Shown here: positions 46,188 to 55,310 of the stretch, piece after piece
Numbering within the stretch: position 1 is the first letter of the stretch
How the letters are laid out: each line of letters begins with the position of its first letter
Assembly (NCBI GenBank): GCA_049322795.1
Contig: JBMOQH010000025.1
Location: 62,001 to 126,000, forward strand
Direction: 5' to 3'
Length of the DNA stretch: 64,000 nucleotides
Source: Immundisolibacter sp049322795
GTDB taxonomy: Bacteria > Pseudomonadota > Gammaproteobacteria > Immundisolibacterales > Immundisolibacteraceae
Notes under the pieces: model-generated
The model's input: only the letters and a program-made list of their open reading frames with translations
Databases searched by the model: none
What the model was told of the DNA's origin: nothing
Position numbers and translations under genes: made by a program

Positions 46188-46978
46188 TCGGCCGCCGCCG
46201 GGTGACGCGGCGTGGCGAACACCGCCGGGGTCGGCCCGTGTTCGACCAGCCGGCCCACGCCGGCCTCGGTCCAGAATACAGCCGTGTAATCCGCCACCCG
46301 GCGCGCCTGCGCCAGGTTGTGGGTGACGATCAGCACCGTATAGCGGCCGCGCCAGGCGGCGATCAGCGCCTCGATGGCGGCCGTGGCCTGCGGGTCGAGG
46401 CCACTGCACGGCTCGTCCATCAGCAGCACCTGCGGCTCGAGCGCGATGGCGCGGGCAATGCACAGCCGCTGGCGCTGCCCGCCGGACAGCTCCAGCGCCG
46501 GGCGATCGAGCCGGTGGCAGACCTCCGGCCACAGGCCGACGTCGCGCAGTGCCTGCTCCACGCGCGCCGCGCGCTCTGCGGGCTGGCGCACGCCGTGCTC
46601 GCGCAGCGGCAGGTCGATGTTGCGCCGGATCGACAGCTCGAACGGGTTCGGCCGCTGAAAGATCATGCCCACCCGCCGGCGCAGGGCCAGCAGGTCGCGT
46701 CCCGGCGCCAGCACGTCCTCGCCGAACAAGCGCAGCCGCCCGTCCACCGTGCAGCCGGGCACCAGATCGGTCAGGCGGTTCAGACAATTCAGCAGCGAGG
46801 TCTTGCCGCAGCCGGAGGGCCCGACCAGCGCCGTTACGCTGCCGGCCGGCGCGCTGAAGCTCACCTCGCGCACGGCGACGCGGCCGCCGTAGGCGACCGA
46901 CAGCGCGTCGAGTTGCAGCGCCGGCGGCGCGCTCGCACCCGGCAGTGGATCGGCAAGCAGCGGGGACGCGCTCGACAT
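46163..46978 (-). CDS. pstB: Phosphate-type ABC transporter ATP-binding protein PstB
   Basis: ATPase of 271 residues for a Pst-type oxyanion importer. Walker A is GPSGCGKTSLLNCLNRLTD, signature ALELSGGQRQRLCIARAIA, Walker B VLLMDEPCSGLD and H-loop VTHNLAQARRVADYTAVF. NRxxDL...GxV style spacing fits PstB. Last gene of the twelve-gene leftward operon; no phoU follows. Substrate may be phosphate or arsenate. Confidence 0.93.
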   Translation of the reverse strand: MSSASPLLADPLPGASAPPALQLDALSVAYGGRVAVREVSFSAPAGSVTALVGPSGCGKTSLLNCLNRLTDLVPGCTVDGRLRLFGEDVLAPGRDLLALRRRVGMIFQRPNPFELSIRRNIDLPLREHGVRQPAERAARVEQALRDVGLWPEVCHRLDRPALELSGGQRQRLCIARAIALEPQVLLMDEPCSGLDPQATAAIEALIAAWRGRYTVLIVTHNLAQARRVADYTAVFWTEAGVGRLVEHGPTPAVFATPRHPAAADYLAGRSG

Positions 46979-46986
46979 GGTTTCCT

Positions 46987-47811
46987 CTAGGTCATGCGCC
47001 GACGCCAGCGGGCGATCGCCGCGTGCGTGGCCAGGTTGATGGCCACGATCAGCACCACCAGCACCAGCGCCGACGCGTAGGCGTTGCGCTCGCCGCCGGG
47101 GACGTTCATGGCGAGGTCGTAGATGTGCACCGACATGGCCCGCCCGGAGTCGAGCGGCGAGCCCGGGTAGCGGTCCACGTAGCCGCTGGTGAACAGCAGC
47201 GCCGCGGTCTCCGCCAGCGCGCGGCCGATGCCCAGCAGCGTGCCGGCCAGCAGCGCCGGAGCCGCCGCCGGCAGCAGCAGGCGGCGCAGCGTAGTCCAGC
47301 GCGTCAGCCCGCAGGCGGCGGCGCCCTGGCGCAGCGTGTCCGGCACTGCCTGCAGACCGATGGCAATCACGCGCACCAGCACCGGCAGGGCCATGCACGC
47401 CAGCGTGAGCCCGCCGGACAGGATCGAGAAGCCCAGCCCCAGCGCCACCACGAACACCGCGTTGCCGAACAGGCCGAACACGATGGACGGCACCCCGGCC
47501 AGCACGTCGAGCGCGCTCTCGATGCGCTGCTGGCGGGCCGGCTGGCGGCCCGCGTACTCGACCAGCCACACCGCGCTCGCCACCCCCAGCGGCAGGGCGG
47601 TGGCGATGGCGATGGCGACGATCCACGCCGTGGCCAGCAGGATGGGCGCGATGCCGCCGGCGCGGCCGGCCGACGCCGGCGCCTGGGTCAGGAGCGCCCA
47701 CGACACGCCGGGCAGGCCGCGCCACAGCACGTCGCCCACCAGCCAGGCGAAGGCCGCCAGCACCACGCCGGCGGCGGCCCACACGGCCAGCCCGGTCAGC
47801 CGGTCACGCAT
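46987..47811 (-). CDS. pstA: Phosphate-type ABC transporter permease PstA
   Basis: Inner-membrane permease of 274 residues with about six membrane segments. The cytoplasmic EAA-type loop (QAVPDTLRQGAAACGLTRWTTLRRLLLP, about residues 153-180) and the preceding GLFGNAVFVVALGLG segment fit PstA. It overlaps pstC by 8 bases and precedes pstB by 8 bases. Confidence 0.92.
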   Translation of the reverse strand: MRDRLTGLAVWAAAGVVLAAFAWLVGDVLWRGLPGVSWALLTQAPASAGRAGGIAPILLATAWIVAIAIATALPLGVASAVWLVEYAGRQPARQQRIESALDVLAGVPSIVFGLFGNAVFVVALGLGFSILSGGLTLACMALPVLVRVIAIGLQAVPDTLRQGAAACGLTRWTTLRRLLLPAAAPALLAGTLLGIGRALAETAALLFTSGYVDRYPGSPLDSGRAMSVHIYDLAMNVPGGERNAYASALVLVVLIVAINLATHAAIARWRRRMT

Positions 47812-48691
47812 GGCGCAAGGCGCAGCCCAGACGCCGTGCCATGAGCACCAGCGCCGCCACCAGGCCGGTCAGCGCCAGTCCGCCGACGAACAGCGCCGCC
47901 CGGTGGCGGTCGGTGGCGTAGCCCAGTTCGAGCGCGATGTTGGCGGTCAGCGCGCGGGCCGGCGCCAGCAGGCCGTCCGGCACGCGCACCACATTGCCCA
48001 TGACCATCAGCACCGCCATGGTCTCGCCGAGCGCCCGCGCCGTGGACAGCAGCAGCGCCCCGCACAGGCCGTTGCGCGCCGCCGGCAGCACCACGCCCCA
48101 CAGCGCCCCGGCGCTGCTGAAGCCCAGCGCCGCCACCGCCAGGCGGTGCTCGGCATCCACCGAGCAGACCGCGGCGTGCGCGGTCAGCGTCATGGTCGGC
48201 AGGATCATCAGCGCCAGCACCAGCATGCCGGCCAGCAGACTCGCGCCCGGTGGCTGCCAGGCGGCCAGCAGCGGCACCAGCGTGACCAGCCCCCACAGGC
48301 CGTAGATCACCGACGGCACGCCGGCCAGCAGTTCCACGGCGCCGCGCAGCAGCCGCGCCAGCCACGGCGGGGCGTAGTCGGTCATGAAAACCGCCGTCGC
48401 GAGACCCAGCGGCCCGGCCAGCGCCATGGCGCCGGCGGTCACCGCCACACTGGCCAGCAGCATCGGCAACAGGCCGAACAGCGCCGGCTGGCCGCGCGGC
48501 CGCCAGGCGTCGTCGGTCAGAAAGCGCAGCGGGCCGACCTCGGTGAGCGCCGGCCAGGCCTGCCACAGCACGAACAACACCACGCCCACCAGCAACGCGG
48601 CGCTCAGGCGCGCCGCTGTTGCGGTGACCGTCCGCAGCGCGCGGTCGCCGGCCGGCTCGTGGGCCGCGTCGGGCTCAGTCGACCGGAACAA
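47804..48691 (-). CDS. pstC: Phosphate-type ABC transporter permease PstC (TTG start)
   Basis: Permease of about 295 residues. Features are the early FLTDDAWRP periplasmic segment, ELLAGVPSVIYGLWGL and an EAA loop (VAALGFSSAGALWGVVLPAARNGL). No ATG fits; the TTG at 48691, overlapping the end of pstS by 17 bases, is the most probable start. A farther in-frame start would lie deeper inside pstS. Confidence 0.9.
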   Translation of the reverse strand: MFRSTEPDAAHEPAGDRALRTVTATAARLSAALLVGVVLFVLWQAWPALTEVGPLRFLTDDAWRPRGQPALFGLLPMLLASVAVTAGAMALAGPLGLATAVFMTDYAPPWLARLLRGAVELLAGVPSVIYGLWGLVTLVPLLAAWQPPGASLLAGMLVLALMILPTMTLTAHAAVCSVDAEHRLAVAALGFSSAGALWGVVLPAARNGLCGALLLSTARALGETMAVLMVMGNVVRVPDGLLAPARALTANIALELGYATDRHRAALFVGGLALTGLVAALVLMARRLGCALRHA

Positions 48692-49505
48692 AACCCAGGC
48701 TCTCGACCAGGTCGTGCACGGCCGGCGAGCCGGCATAGGCGACGAAGTCGGCCGCCAGGCCCTGCGCCGGCCCGTGCGTGACCAGGCTCAAGGGTCTGGC
48801 CAGCGCGTAGCGGCCCTCGCGCACCGCCTGTGTGCTGGCCGGCACGCCGTTCAGCGCCAGCAGGCGGATCGGCGTGCCGTGCGCGGCGGCGTGCTCGGCG
48901 GCGCCGACCGACACATAGCCGATGGCGCCCGGGTTGCCGGCGACGGTCTTGATGCCCTGTTCGTTCTCGCCGATCACCACCGCGGCGCGGATGTCCTCGT
49001 TCCGGAGCCCGAAATGCGCCAGGAACACCTCCAGCGTGGCGCGACCCTCGGCCTTGTTGACCACCGAGACCGGCCGCGCCGTGCCGGTCAGGGCCTGCCA
49101 GTCGGCGATGCGGCCGCTGAACAGGTCCCGGACCTGATCGTCACTGAGTGCGGTGATCGGATTGTCGGCGTGCACGATCACCGCCACCCCGTCGCGGGCG
49201 ATGGTGTGCGCCTGAAGGTCGCCCTCGTCCGGCCCGAGTGCGCGCGACACCATGCCGATGTCGGCACTGCCGGCGCGGGCATCGGCGATGCCGCGCGAGG
49301 AGCCGCCGGTCTGCACGTCGATGCGCGTGTCCGGGTGCGCGGCCTCGTACCGCTTGGCGATTTCGAGCGCCAGCGGCGCCACCGTGCTCGACCCGGTCAG
49401 GGTCAGGTGCCCGGCCGCAGACTGCCGCCCGCAGCCGGCCAGCAGCCAGGGCAGCAGCAATACGGCGATGCCGGTTTTCCAGAAGCCCTTGCTCTTCAGT
49501 TCCAT
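48675..49505 (-). CDS. pstS: Phosphate-type substrate-binding lipoprotein PstS
   Basis: A 276-residue binding protein with a lipoprotein signal (LLLPWLLAGC, lipid on Cys24). The oxyanion-binding loops are LTGSSTVAPLALEIA and GGSSRGIADARAGSADIGMVSR. This is the short PstS type. It overlaps the end of the upstream transferase gene by 10 bases, placing the whole transporter in the arsenosugar operon, so arsenate or phosphate is the likely cargo. Confidence 0.92.
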   Translation of the reverse strand: MELKSKGFWKTGIAVLLLPWLLAGCGRQSAAGHLTLTGSSTVAPLALEIAKRYEAAHPDTRIDVQTGGSSRGIADARAGSADIGMVSRALGPDEGDLQAHTIARDGVAVIVHADNPITALSDDQVRDLFSGRIADWQALTGTARPVSVVNKAEGRATLEVFLAHFGLRNEDIRAAVVIGENEQGIKTVAGNPGAIGYVSVGAAEHAAAHGTPIRLLALNGVPASTQAVREGRYALARPLSLVTHGPAQGLAADFVAYAGSPAVHDLVESLGFVPVD

Positions 49506-50206
49506 GAACCCTCGCTCAACGGTATGTCCGCGCGTTCATCCGGTCTGCTTGCGCCATCGAGCAGGCTCGCCGGCAGCAGGCCGGCTGCCACCGCGCGGCG
49601 CAGGTCGGCGGGGCGATCCACGTCGAAGGATTGCGGCAGTTCCAGCCAGTCGGACGCCGGCTGCCAGCCGGCGGCCGCCAGCGCACGGCGCGTGCGCGCC
49701 ATCACCTGCCCGGTGCTCCAGGGGATGTCGCGAAACGCCGCGCCGTGCAGCTCCCGCGCGCCAATCAGCACGTAGCCGCCGTCCTCGGCCGGCTGGAACA
49801 CCATGCGCGCCCGGCGCAGGGCCTGCGCCGCCGCGTGCAGGTCGGCCGGCGTCAGCGCCGGCGCGTCGGTGCCGATCAGCAGCGCGCGATCGGCTTGGCC
49901 GAGCAGGTGCTCGAGCGCGGCGTGCATGCGCGCACCGAGATCACCGCTGGCCTGTGCCTGCACGGCGACGCCAAAGCGCGCCTGCCAGGCCGACCACGGC
50001 GCGGCGGGCGCCTCGCCGGTCGTGAACAAGGTCACCGCGCCCGGCGCGGCGGCGCAGGTCAGCGCCAGCGCCCGTTCGATCAGGGCGTGCTGCACGCGTG
50101 CCGCGCCAGCGTTGCCGAGCAGCGGCGCCAGGCGCGTCTTGCAGGCGCCCGGCACCGGCGCGCGCGCCAGCACACCGATGGCCACGGCGCCGCGGCCGTG
50201 CCTCAC
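49496..50206 (-). CDS. rSAM/selenodomain-associated transferase 1 (DUF2064, GT-A fold)
   Basis: A 236-residue nucleotidyl/glycosyl transferase-like protein. The N-terminal GVLARAPVPGACKTRLAPLLG, the ALLIGTDAPALTPADL Asp motif and VFQPAEDGGYVLIG are typical of the family that accompanies arsenosugar radical-SAM proteins (TIGR04282 type). GTG at 50206 overlaps the upstream stop as GTGA. Probably supplies or transfers a sugar or nucleotide group. Confidence 0.88.
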   Translation of the reverse strand: MRHGRGAVAIGVLARAPVPGACKTRLAPLLGNAGAARVQHALIERALALTCAAAPGAVTLFTTGEAPAAPWSAWQARFGVAVQAQASGDLGARMHAALEHLLGQADRALLIGTDAPALTPADLHAAAQALRRARMVFQPAEDGGYVLIGARELHGAAFRDIPWSTGQVMARTRRALAAAGWQPASDWLELPQSFDVDRPADLRRAVAAGLLPASLLDGASRPDERADIPLSEGSWN

Positions 50207-50910
50207 AGGGCCACCGCCCACTGCGGCAGCCAGTCCACGGCAAAGGCCTCCAGGCGCTTGTCGAAACCGGCCAGCACCGTCACGCCGAGCACCAGCAGCA
50301 CACCGCCGAGCAGGCGCTTGCCGAACACCGCACTGCGCGTGACGCGCGGGCGCCAGCGTTGCAGGGCGGCGCGCGAGGCCAGGCCCGCGCCGAGCAGCAC
50401 CGCGCCGGTGCCGAGCCCATAGGCCAGCATGATCACGAAGGCGGTGCTGAGCTGCTGGCCCATGGAGGCCAGCGCGATGGCCGCCCCCAGCGTCGGACCC
50501 ACGCACGGCAGCCACACCAGCCCCAGCAGCAGACCGACGCCGAACTGCCCCCAGCGGTCGCCGTGATGGGAGCCGAGATTCAGCCGCGCCGACACCGCCG
50601 ACAGCGCCTGACTGACCCGCGCGCCGAGCGCGCTCGACACCAGCACGGCGCCGACCACGATCAGCAGGCCTGCGGCCAGATAGCGGAACATTTCGGGATC
50701 GAGGCCGGTGGCGACCAGCAGCAGCGTCAGCGCCGTGCCGGCCAGCGCGAACGACAGGCTCAGGCCCGCCGTCAGCAGCCACGGCCCGCTGGGCCCGGCG
50801 ATGCCGGCGCTGGCCATGACCACCGGCACCAGCGGCCACACGCACGGCGACAACACCCCGAGCGCGCCCGCCCCGGCCGCCAGCGGTACCGCGGCCAGAC
50901 TCAGACTCAC
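50203..50910 (-). CDS. CcdA-like cytochrome c biogenesis/thiol-disulfide transmembrane protein
   Basis: A 235-residue membrane protein with about six helices and the two conserved Cys of the CcdA/DsbD family (LSPCVWPLVPVV and LVWLPCVGPTLGAAIAL). It moves electrons from cytoplasmic thioredoxin to the periplasm. GTG start overlaps the thioredoxin gene as GTGA, so the periplasmic thioredoxin is the likely partner. Confidence 0.9.
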   Translation of the reverse strand: MSLSLAAVPLAAGAGALGVLSPCVWPLVPVVMASAGIAGPSGPWLLTAGLSLSFALAGTALTLLLVATGLDPEMFRYLAAGLLIVVGAVLVSSALGARVSQALSAVSARLNLGSHHGDRWGQFGVGLLLGLVWLPCVGPTLGAAIALASMGQQLSTAFVIMLAYGLGTGAVLLGAGLASRAALQRWRPRVTRSAVFGKRLLGGVLLVLGVTVLAGFDKRLEAFAVDWLPQWAVAL

Positions 50911-51332
50911 GCCCCGGCCGCCTCGAGCAGCGCCGCGAAAATCACTTCCTGACGCGTCTCGGCCACCGCGAACCACTGCTGATCGGCGCCCTTGTAGACC
51001 AGCAGCGTGGACTGGCGCGGCGCCTTGAAGTGCTTGACCCACTCCTTTTGGGAGTCGAAGTCCACCGTGAGCACGTGCAGTTCCACCTGCGGGTGCTCGG
51101 CCTGGAACGCCTGGATGACCGCCTTTTGCGCCCGGCAGGTCGGGCACCAGTCGGCGGCAACGTCCACCAGCACCAGCGCCCCTTGCGCCTGCAGCGCCTC
51201 GAAGCGCTCCTGGGTGAACGGCGTCGCCGCGGCGTCGGCGTGCACGGACGGGCTCACTGCCACCACGGCCAGCGCCGCCAGGGCGGCCAGCCACACGGCC
51301 AAATGGCGGATCGGTCGAATGTTCGAAAGCAT
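50907..51332 (-). CDS. Exported thioredoxin-like protein
   Basis: A 141-residue protein with a signal peptide (HLAVWLAALAALAVVAV... ending VHA) and a thioredoxin fold with active site ADWCPTCRAQ. The signal places it in the periplasm, where the CcdA-like protein encoded next would keep it reduced. It sits 56 bases after the DUF547 gene, the largest gap in this operon. Confidence 0.92.
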   Translation of the reverse strand: MLSNIRPIRHLAVWLAALAALAVVAVSPSVHADAAATPFTQERFEALQAQGALVLVDVAADWCPTCRAQKAVIQAFQAEHPQVELHVLTVDFDSQKEWVKHFKAPRQSTLLVYKGADQQWFAVAETRQEVIFAALLEAAGA

Positions 51333-51388
51333 GATCAAGACCCTCTTCAGTGGAGAAAAAAAAGCCAACCGCGCCGGCGGCACGGCTC

Positions 51389-52180
51389 TCAGGGCGACCC
51401 CTTGAGATCGTTCAGCGTCCAGTCGTAGGAAAGGTGGTCGAGGCGGAAATCGCCGGCGGCGATGCGCGCGCGGTCGGCTGGCGAGTCGGCCAGCAGTTCG
51501 GCCCGCGCGCTCAGCCAGGCGCGCGGATCCCCGCCGAAGTCCTCGGCGAACCACTTGAAGATGGGCGATACCTGCAGGCGGCCGTCGGCGGCGTTGAAGC
51601 GGTTGCGCGTGCGGTCGGTCAGGAACCGCTGCTGCTGGTCGTCGAGCTGCGCGGCGAGCCGGTCGGCGCGGTACGGCTCCGGGCGCAGCGCCGGGCAGCC
51701 GATCGAGGCGCAGTTGACGGCAAAGTGCACGCGCGGGTCGGCGTAGTCCGGGCGCAGGCGGTCGTGCTCGATCCAGTCCAGGTGCCGGGTCTGGCCGAGC
51801 AGCTCGAAAAACGGCTGCTTCCAGGGCGAGCGCAGCAGCGAGCCGAGTTCGCGGATGGACTTCAGGTCCGGGTAGCGGGCGAGCACCAGTTGCAGCGTGA
51901 AGGCGTTGTAGGCGTTGATCAGAAACGCCATCTGCCGGTCCCGGTCGAAGGTGTCGAACTGCGCCGGCGTCACCGCCGACAGGGCGTCGAGCACCGCCTG
52001 CAGGGCCGCCTGGTCGCGTTTCAGGGCGGCGTAAGCGACGCCGCTGGCGTGGCCGTCGGCGGTCCAGTGCACGTGCCGGCCCAGCACCGCCGCGTAGTCT
52101 TCATAGGCGTGATCGAAGGCCGCCGCGCCGGCCGCCCATACCATGCTCATGGCCATCAGCAGCCTCCGTAACGTGCTCAC
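51389..52180 (-). CDS. DUF547 protein
   Basis: A 263-residue protein with an N-terminal hydrophobic leader ending AAGAAAFDHAY. DUF547 features are NAYNAFTLQLVL, VNCASIGCPALRPEPY with two conserved Cys and a C-terminal SYDWTLND. The fold is transglutaminase/papain-like, but activity is unproven. GTG start overlaps the flavin reductase stop. Commonly found beside such reductases. Confidence 0.85.
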   Translation of the reverse strand: MSTLRRLLMAMSMVWAAGAAAFDHAYEDYAAVLGRHVHWTADGHASGVAYAALKRDQAALQAVLDALSAVTPAQFDTFDRDRQMAFLINAYNAFTLQLVLARYPDLKSIRELGSLLRSPWKQPFFELLGQTRHLDWIEHDRLRPDYADPRVHFAVNCASIGCPALRPEPYRADRLAAQLDDQQQRFLTDRTRNRFNAADGRLQVSPIFKWFAEDFGGDPRAWLSARAELLADSPADRARIAAGDFRLDHLSYDWTLNDLKGSP

Positions 52181-54330
52181 GCCCGCTGCCAGGCGTGGAA
52201 GCGTTCGGCCCAGCGCAGCAGCGTCTGCGGGGCGTGCGCCTGCTGCCAGCGCCCGGCCAGGGCCTTGTTGGCCTCGGCCAGCGTCGGGTAGGGGTGGATG
52301 GTGCCCAGGATCTTGCGCAGGCCAATGCGATGGCGCATGGCGAGCACGTACTCGGCCAGCAGCTCGCCGGCGTGCGCGCCGACGATGGTCACGCCCAGGA
52401 TGCGGTCGCGCCCCGGCACGGTCAGCACCTTGACGAAGCCGTCGGTGTCGCCCTCGGCGATGGCCCGGTCGAGGTCGTCGAGCGGGTAGACCGTCACCTC
52501 GTACGCAATGCCGCGCTCGCGCGCCTCGGTTTCGTTCAGCCCGACCCGCGCCACCTCGGGGGCGACGAAGGTCACCCACGGCACGGTCGAGTAATCCACC
52601 CGAAAGCGCCCGCCACGCAGCGCCAGCAGCGGCCCGAACAGGCTGTTGACGGTGGCGTACCAGGCCATGTGCGCGGCGGTGTGGGTGAACTGGTACGGCC
52701 CCGCCACGTCGCCGCAGGCGTAGATGTTGGGGAAGTTGGTCTGCAGGAAGGCGTTCACCTGCACCGTGCGCCCGGTCTGCACGCCAAGTTCCTGCAGGCC
52801 GTAGCCGGTCAGGTTCGCGGCCCGCCCGACGGCCACCAGAATCCGGTCGCAGGCGATGCGCTGCTCCTCGCCGCCGCGGCTGCACACCAGCACCGTGTCG
52901 CCCCCTTCGACCTGCACCGCGCGCGCCTCGGTGTCGAGCCGCACATCCACGCCGTCGGCGGCCAGATGCGTGCACAGCAGCGCCGACACCTCGGGGTCCT
53001 CGCGCGGCAGCAGGCGCGGCCCGCGTTCCACCTGCGTCACCTGCGCACCCAGCCGGGCGAAGGCCTGCGCCAGCTCGCAGCCGATCGGCCCGCCGCCGAG
53101 CACGACCAGGCGCGCCGGCAGCGCGCGCAGCTGCCAGACCGTGTCCGACGTGAGGTAGCCGGCCTCGGCCAGGCCCGGTATCGGCGGCACGAACGGCCGC
53201 GCCCCGGTGGCCAGCACGATGTTGCGCGCGGTCAGGCGCTGCTCGCCCACCTGCACCGTCCACGGGTCGAGCAGGCGCGCCTCGCCGTGCAGGCATTCCA
53301 CGCCGAGCGCCTGGTAGCGTTCGACCGAATCGTGCGGCTCGACGGCGGCGACCACGCGCTGCACGCGCTCCATCACTGCCGCGAAATCGGGCTTGCCGTC
53401 CACCGCCGGCAGCCCGAACTGCGGCCCGCGGCGCTGCTCGCTGGCCAGCCGGGCGGCGCGGATCAGCGCCTTGGACGGCACGCAACCGGTGTTCAGGCAG
53501 TCGCCGCCCATGCGGTGTTTTTCGATCAGCGTCACGCGTGCGCGCACCGCCGCGGCGATGTAGGCGCTGACCAGCCCGGCGCTGCCGGCGCCGATGACGA
53601 TGAGGTTGCGGTCGAAGCGCGCCGGGCGGCGAAAGCCGCGGTACACGCGCCGCGCCCGCAGCATGTCCAGCGCGCGGCGCGCCAGCAGCGGAAAGATGCC
53701 GAGCAGCACGAAGGCGCCCAGCAGGCCCGGCGACAGCACGTCGGCCGGCGTGGCGATGCGTGCCAGCTGCGTGCCGGCGTTCACGTACACCACCGTGCCG
53801 GCCAGCATGCCGACCTGGCTGACCCAGGCGAAGGTGCGCGCCGGCATGGCGGTCAGGCCGAACAGCAGGTTGATCAGAAAGAACGGCACCACCGGCACCA
53901 GGCGCAGGGTGAACAGGTAGAACGCGCCGTCGCGGGCGATGCCGGCGTCGATGCCCTGCAGGCGCGCGCCGTAGCGGGCCTTGAGTGCATCGCGCAGCAG
54001 GTAGCGCGCCGCCAGCAGCGCCAGCGTGGCGCCCGCGGTGGAGGCGAACGACACCAGCACGGTGCCCCACAGCAGCCCGAACAGCGCCCCGGCCGCCAGG
54101 GTCAGGATCACCGCGCCGGGCACCGACAGCGCGGTGGCCAGCACGTAGAGCAGGAAGAAACCGCCGCCGGCCAGCACCGGCCGGGCATCGCGCCAGGCGA
54201 TCAGCGCCTCGCGCTGGGCCTGCAAGGCCGACAGCGTGAGATGGCGGTCGAGATCGAGCGCGAAGAACGCGCCGATCAGCGCCACCAGCGCGGCCGCCAG
54301 CGTGAGGCGAAGCCACGACACGCGTTTCAT
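52177..54330 (-). CDS. TVP38/DedA-type membrane domain fused to a mercuric-reductase-like flavoprotein
   Basis: A 717-residue fusion. Residues ~1-225 hold about six membrane helices of the TVP38/VTT family (LSVPGAVILTLAAGALFG). Residues ~240-717 are a pyridine nucleotide-disulfide oxidoreductase with FAD motif IVIGAGSAGLVSAYIA, the redox pair GGDCLNTGCVPSKAL, a second nucleotide site (VVLGGGPIGCELAQAF) and the dimerisation domain ending with GTIHPYPTLAEANKALAG. It ties a flavin disulfide reductase to the membrane. Overlaps arsS as ATGA. Confidence 0.9.
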   Translation of the reverse strand: MKRVSWLRLTLAAALVALIGAFFALDLDRHLTLSALQAQREALIAWRDARPVLAGGGFFLLYVLATALSVPGAVILTLAAGALFGLLWGTVLVSFASTAGATLALLAARYLLRDALKARYGARLQGIDAGIARDGAFYLFTLRLVPVVPFFLINLLFGLTAMPARTFAWVSQVGMLAGTVVYVNAGTQLARIATPADVLSPGLLGAFVLLGIFPLLARRALDMLRARRVYRGFRRPARFDRNLIVIGAGSAGLVSAYIAAAVRARVTLIEKHRMGGDCLNTGCVPSKALIRAARLASEQRRGPQFGLPAVDGKPDFAAVMERVQRVVAAVEPHDSVERYQALGVECLHGEARLLDPWTVQVGEQRLTARNIVLATGARPFVPPIPGLAEAGYLTSDTVWQLRALPARLVVLGGGPIGCELAQAFARLGAQVTQVERGPRLLPREDPEVSALLCTHLAADGVDVRLDTEARAVQVEGGDTVLVCSRGGEEQRIACDRILVAVGRAANLTGYGLQELGVQTGRTVQVNAFLQTNFPNIYACGDVAGPYQFTHTAAHMAWYATVNSLFGPLLALRGGRFRVDYSTVPWVTFVAPEVARVGLNETEARERGIAYEVTVYPLDDLDRAIAEGDTDGFVKVLTVPGRDRILGVTIVGAHAGELLAEYVLAMRHRIGLRKILGTIHPYPTLAEANKALAGRWQQAHAPQTLLRWAERFHAWQRA

Positions 54331-55310
54331 GTCGTCTCCGCGTGCGCCTGCGCTGGGGTTTGCAGCGCGCCGCCGCAGCTCGAGCCCTGCCCGGCGGTGC
54401 AGCCGTAGCAGTGGCCGCCGACGGCGATCGGGCGCGGCGGCGGCGTGTCCAGCAGCTCGCGCAGGTGCCGCGCCGGGCCGCCGCCGGCCGGCAGGCCGAG
54501 CATCTGGTTGAAGTCGCAGTCGTACAGATAACCGCGCCAGTCCACGCTCAGCAGCCGGCGGCACATCACCTGGTCCAGGTTCTCCGGCCGGTGCGCGGCG
54601 GTCAGCGTGTCGAGGTAGGCATCGAAGCGACCGTGCGTCAGCAGCCACGAGCCGAAGCGCTTGATCGGCATGTTGGCCAGCACGAACAGGCTGTCGAACA
54701 CGATGCCGAAGTTGCGCCCCAGCAGGCGCCGGTAGTCGTCCTGCAGCGTCGCCTGCGCCGGCGGCAGGGTCGGCCCGGTCGGGTTGTAGACCAGGTGCAG
54801 CGGCAGGCGGCCGTCGCCTTGCCCGTAGCCCAGACGGTTCAGCGCCTGGAGCACGCGGATGGAGGACTCGAACACGCCGTCCCCGCGCTGGGCATCCACG
54901 TTGCCCTGGCTGTAGCACGGCAGCGAGGCGACCACCTCGACCTGCCAGTCGGCCAGGAACTGCGCCACCCAGTCGTAGCCGGGCTGTTCGGCGATGGTCG
55001 GGTTGAAGCGGTCGATCACGCGCAGGCCAAGCTCGCGGGCCTGGCGCACCAGCCAGCGAAAGTGCGGGTTCATCTCCGGCGAGCCGCCGGTCAGGTCCAG
55101 ACAGCCGACGTCGTGACGCCGCGCCACCTGAAGCGCCAGCGCCATGGTGTCGCGGTCCATCGCTTCCGTGCGCGCCGGGCCGGCGTTGACGTGGCAGTGC
55201 AGGCAGGCGAGGTTGCAGCGGTAGCCGAGGTTCAGTTGCAGGGTGTCGATGCGCTCGCGGCGCAGCGGCGGAAACGGCCGCTCGCGCAGCCGGGGCCAGG
55301 GGTCACGCAT
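54327..55310 (-). CDS. arsS: Arsenosugar biosynthesis radical SAM protein ArsS
   Basis: A 327-residue radical SAM enzyme that attaches an adenosyl-derived group to methylated arsenic. The [4Fe-4S] motif is CNLACLHC and the C-terminal domain has MCRRLLSVDWRGYLYDCDFNQML and CYGCTAGQGSSCGG, diagnostic of this family. The C-terminal Cys positions are all Cys here, with no selenocysteine TGA. It overlaps the upstream glycosyltransferase by 8 bases and is translationally coupled downstream. Confidence 0.92.
   Translation of the reverse strand: MRDPWPRLRERPFPPLRRERIDTLQLNLGYRCNLACLHCHVNAGPARTEAMDRDTMALALQVARRHDVGCLDLTGGSPEMNPHFRWLVRQARELGLRVIDRFNPTIAEQPGYDWVAQFLADWQVEVVASLPCYSQGNVDAQRGDGVFESSIRVLQALNRLGYGQGDGRLPLHLVYNPTGPTLPPAQATLQDDYRRLLGRNFGIVFDSLFVLANMPIKRFGSWLLTHGRFDAYLDTLTAAHRPENLDQVMCRRLLSVDWRGYLYDCDFNQMLGLPAGGGPARHLRELLDTPPPRPIAVGGHCYGCTAGQGSSCGGALQTPAQAHAETT

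Noticed and set aside
51389..54316. A 975-codon minus-strand open frame covering the flavin reductase region
   Set aside because: Only its last part is real (the DUF547 protein from 52180). The rest is an out-of-frame, Arg/Ala-rich shadow of the flavin reductase.
54327..55310. Selenocysteine in ArsS
   Set aside because: The relevant C-terminal positions are encoded by ordinary Cys codons and no in-frame TGA is present before the normal stop.
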